64,000 bases of DNA, taken from assembly GCA_963791425.1 (NCBI GenBank), contig CAWBSE010000004.1, positions 186,001-250,000 of the forward strand. Direction: 5' to 3'. The notes below the pieces were generated by a model. The model saw only the letters and a list, made by a program, of their open reading frames with translations. It was not told where the DNA came from and did not search any database. The stretch is from DATBLE01 sp963791425 (GTDB lineage Bacteria > Actinomycetota > Thermoleophilia > Gaiellales > Gaiellaceae). The position numbers and the translations under genes were made by a program. Below are positions 61,676 to 64,000 of the stretch, piece after piece (within the stretch, counting starts at the first letter, position 1; the number at the start of each line of letters is the position of its first letter).

Positions 61676-64000
61676 GTGGCACACCTGAGCAGAAAGCTCC
61701 TGACGCTGACCGTGGTCGGCGTGTTCGCCGCCGCGGTGCACACCGCGGCCGCCCCCGCGGCTTCGCCGAGCTTCTTCGTCGGCGCCGACGAGGACGCCCT
61801 GCTCTGGGGCAGCTCGCAGCAGACGGCGTCGGTCGCCCGCACGATCGGCCTGAAGTCCATCCGGATCACGCTGCAGTGGAAGCCCGGCCAGACGCAGGTG
61901 CCCGCCGCGTACCAGACGGCGCTGAAGCGGCTCGTGCTCGACTCGTTCGGCATCCGCGTCGTGGTCAGCGTCTACGGCGCCGCCAACGACGCGCCTCTCA
62001 CCGACAGCACCCGCACCCAGTACTGCTCCTTCGTCGCCGACCTGCTCCGCGACAACCCGGAGATCGACGACGTGGCGATCTGGAACGACCCGAACGACGG
62101 GACGTTCTGGAACCCGCAGTTCGCGCCCGACGGGTCGAGCCTCGCGCCGGCCGCCTACGAGGCGCTGCTCGCGACCTGCTACGACGCCGCCCACGCCGTT
62201 CGCACCAATGCGAACGTGATCTCGGTCGCCGTCTCGAAGAGCTCGGACACACCCGGCGCGTTCACGCTCGCCTGGCATCCGCCCGCGTCCTGGTTCACCA
62301 AGCTCGGGGCCGCCTACAAGGCGAGCAGGCGGACGAAGCCGATCTTCGACACGCTCGGCTACATCCCGCACCCCACCAACTCGTCGGAGCGCCCGTGGAC
62401 GACGCACCTCGGCGCGTCGGCGATCTCGCTCGGCGACTACCCGGTGCTGATGCAGGTGCTGACCACCGCCTTCAAGGGAACGGCCCAGCCGGTACCCGGC
62501 CAGGGATCGACCCGGATCTGGTACCTCGCCCAGGGCTACCAGACCGCACCCGACGCGAACCGCACGGGCTTCACCGGCACCGAGACCGATACGCATCCGG
62601 TGCCGTCGTGGTCGCCGCAGGAGGCGTCCGACCGCGGCGACGGCCCCGGCCTCGACCAGCCGGTGCAGCTCGAGGACGCGATCCGCGTCGCGTACTGCCA
62701 GCCGGCCGTCGGCGCCTACTTCAACTTCCACCTGTACGACGAACGGGACCTCGCGGGCTGGCAGTCCGGCGTGTTCTGGCCCGACGGGCAGCCGAAGGCG
62801 TCGTACGCGGCGCTCAAGCAGGTGACCGCCTCGGTGAACGCGCGCTCGATCAACTGCGCAGGCTTCGCCGCCGGCGGCGTCCCGCCGCGCCCGACCGCCG
62901 TCTCCATGCCGGCGACGTTGGCGCTGACGATCTCTGACCTCCGCACGACCGGCGTCGCCGCCTTCGGTGCGACCGTCGCCTGGAAGAGCTCGATTCCGGC
63001 CAACGTCTCGGTCTCGTACGGGCTCGTCGACTCCGGCGTCCCGACGGTCTGGGCGCCCGTCGGCACCACGAACGACGGCGGGGTCGCGTCGCTGATCGCG
63101 CTCGACTCGTCGTCGGCCTACCGCGTCTGGGTGAACGCCGTCTCGGAGGACGGCCAGCGCGCGTCGGCGACCTTCGACTTCCGTACCGCCGGCCCGCCTG
63201 CCCACCCGACGCCGGCGATCGGCCGCCCGGTCGGCGCCGTGATGCTCGACGGGATGCCGTACTTCCCGATGATGCTCTACTCGGTCTGCCCGGACGTGTA
63301 CGCAGACGCCCTCGCCTCCGGGATCAACCTCTTCGCCCTGAACGCCTGTGGCACGTTCCAGGCACAGCTGAACGCGCTCGGCGGAGCCGCCTTCTCGGCC
63401 GGCGTGGCCGGTGGCCGCAGCGGCACCGGCAGCGGGGTGATCGGCTGGTTCCACCACGACGAGCCGGACGGCGACAACACGCCGGCCGCGAACCTGCCCG
63501 GCCCGCCGCCCGGCGTGCCCAGCCTCTCGTTCCTGACGCTGACGAACCACTTCTACTCGGACGCGGCCCCGCTGCCGTGGAGCAAGGGGCCCGGGTACTA
63601 CCAGAGCTTCATCGCGAAGGCCGACGTGATCGGGTTCGACCTCTATCCGCTCCAGGAGTGGTGCCAGCCGAACCGGGTGAACGCGGTGTTCTACGCGCAG
63701 AAGGAGCTGGTCAAGCTGGCGGGCGAGAAGCCGACGTTCCAGTGGATCGAGGCGGCCGACTGGAAGTGCCACGGCGCCAACCACGTCACGCCCGCGGTCG
63801 TCAGGGCCGAATCGTGGCTCGCGATCGCCGGCGGTGCGCACGGCCTCGGGTTCTGGCCGTCGTCGTGGGATCCGAGCATGAACAAGGTGATCTCGGGCGT
63901 CGGCCGTGACGTCGCCCGCCTCGGCCCGGCGATCTACATGCCGTCGATGAACGCGAGCGACGACAACCCGCAGATCCAGATCTCCGCGCGCACCTGGGCC
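61676..64000 (+). CDS. Secreted glycosidase-like protein with Fn3-like domain, partial
   Basis: 775 codons are open to the window edge from GTG 61676. A signal peptide (SRKLLTLTVVGVFAAAVHT) leads into a first barrel-like domain (residues about 33-400: GLKSIRITLQWKPGQT, VAIWNDPNDGTFWNP, FDTLGYIPHP), a fibronectin III-like segment (about 405-510: ANVSVSYGLVDSG, YRVWVNAVSEDG), and the start of a second barrel-like domain (FPMMLYSVCPDVY, GWFHHDEPDG, GFDLYPLQEWC). The DEP motif and Glu residues suggest a cellulase/mannanase-like clan A glycosidase. The C-terminus and substrate are unknown. Confidence 0.7.
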   Translation, partial: MAHLSRKLLTLTVVGVFAAAVHTAAAPAASPSFFVGADEDALLWGSSQQTASVARTIGLKSIRITLQWKPGQTQVPAAYQTALKRLVLDSFGIRVVVSVYGAANDAPLTDSTRTQYCSFVADLLRDNPEIDDVAIWNDPNDGTFWNPQFAPDGSSLAPAAYEALLATCYDAAHAVRTNANVISVAVSKSSDTPGAFTLAWHPPASWFTKLGAAYKASRRTKPIFDTLGYIPHPTNSSERPWTTHLGASAISLGDYPVLMQVLTTAFKGTAQPVPGQGSTRIWYLAQGYQTAPDANRTGFTGTETDTHPVPSWSPQEASDRGDGPGLDQPVQLEDAIRVAYCQPAVGAYFNFHLYDERDLAGWQSGVFWPDGQPKASYAALKQVTASVNARSINCAGFAAGGVPPRPTAVSMPATLALTISDLRTTGVAAFGATVAWKSSIPANVSVSYGLVDSGVPTVWAPVGTTNDGGVASLIALDSSSAYRVWVNAVSEDGQRASATFDFRTAGPPAHPTPAIGRPVGAVMLDGMPYFPMMLYSVCPDVYADALASGINLFALNACGTFQAQLNALGGAAFSAGVAGGRSGTGSGVIGWFHHDEPDGDNTPAANLPGPPPGVPSLSFLTLTNHFYSDAAPLPWSKGPGYYQSFIAKADVIGFDLYPLQEWCQPNRVNAVFYAQKELVKLAGEKPTFQWIEAADWKCHGANHVTPAVVRAESWLAIAGGAHGLGFWPSSWDPSMNKVISGVGRDVARLGPAIYMPSMNASDDNPQIQISARTWA

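Overview
The window is a GC-rich chromosomal segment with dense, co-directional, often overlapping genes and frequent GTG/TTG starts. The gene set (clpP-clpX after tig; valS-folC-ndk-maf followed by mreBCD-pbp2-rodA; an RNase E with a TRAM-like domain and basic repeats; rplU-rpmA-obg-nadD-rsfS; DUF2252; YczE-type membrane protein) points to an actinobacterial lineage. I infer Thermoleophilia (Gaiellales/Solirubrobacterales-like), but no rRNA is present to prove it.

Layout. 0-8 kb: the end of an M15 peptidase, a DHDPS-family lyase next to proline dehydrogenase, a small lipoprotein ending in a perfect 23-bp palindrome, a CtaG-like membrane protein, tRNA-Gly, a YczE-like membrane protein, cyclophilin, an AI-2E family transporter, a CAP-domain secreted protein and DUF2252. 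8-13 kb: tRNA-Arg, a MOSC protein, a large secreted repeat protein carrying a C-terminal sortase domain, tRNA-Arg and tRNA-His. 13-20.5 kb: a minus-strand carbamoyltransferase/SGNH-like mini-operon with two tiny genes, tRNA-Leu, and a nucleotide cyclase-ATPase convergent with a cyclic-nucleotide-binding protein. 20.5-26.5 kb: tig-clpP-clpX, a MaoC hydratase, a pheganomycin-ligase-like ATP-grasp gene and a GntR/FCD regulator. 26.5-31.9 kb: isocitrate lyase with a small partner gene, valS and folC. 31.9-49.4 kb: housekeeping cell-shape and ribosome genes, interrupted by a REP-associated transposase with inverted repeats, ending in tRNA-Ala and a clear terminator.

49.4-56 kb holds the most notable system: a compact biosynthetic operon for a thiazole/oxazole-modified peptide (TOMM). 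A previously unmarked 54-residue precursor gene with a Cys/Ser/Thr core is followed by a leader-binding E1-like protein, a YcaO cyclodehydratase ending in PHPFP, a SagB-type dehydrogenase, a CAAX-type membrane protease and a two-gene ABC exporter. Every junction is overlapped or only a few bases long.

56-64 kb: small membrane proteins, the large 2-oxoglutarate dehydrogenase E1, small acidic and basic proteins, a YdcF-type protein, a shortened periplasmic binding protein, a damaged small secreted gene, and the start of a large secreted glycosidase-like protein that runs off the window.

Two window-wide patterns matter for a reader. First, seven conserved genes (ppiB, the ATP-grasp gene, the aceA partner gene, aceA, valS, ndk, rodA) carry together 14 inferred +1 frame changes, most simply single extra bases, which look like assembly errors rather than biology; coordinates given here span the whole reconstructed gene. 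Second, many genes have a TAnnnT hexamer 6-10 bases before the start codon, which suggests leaderless transcription.
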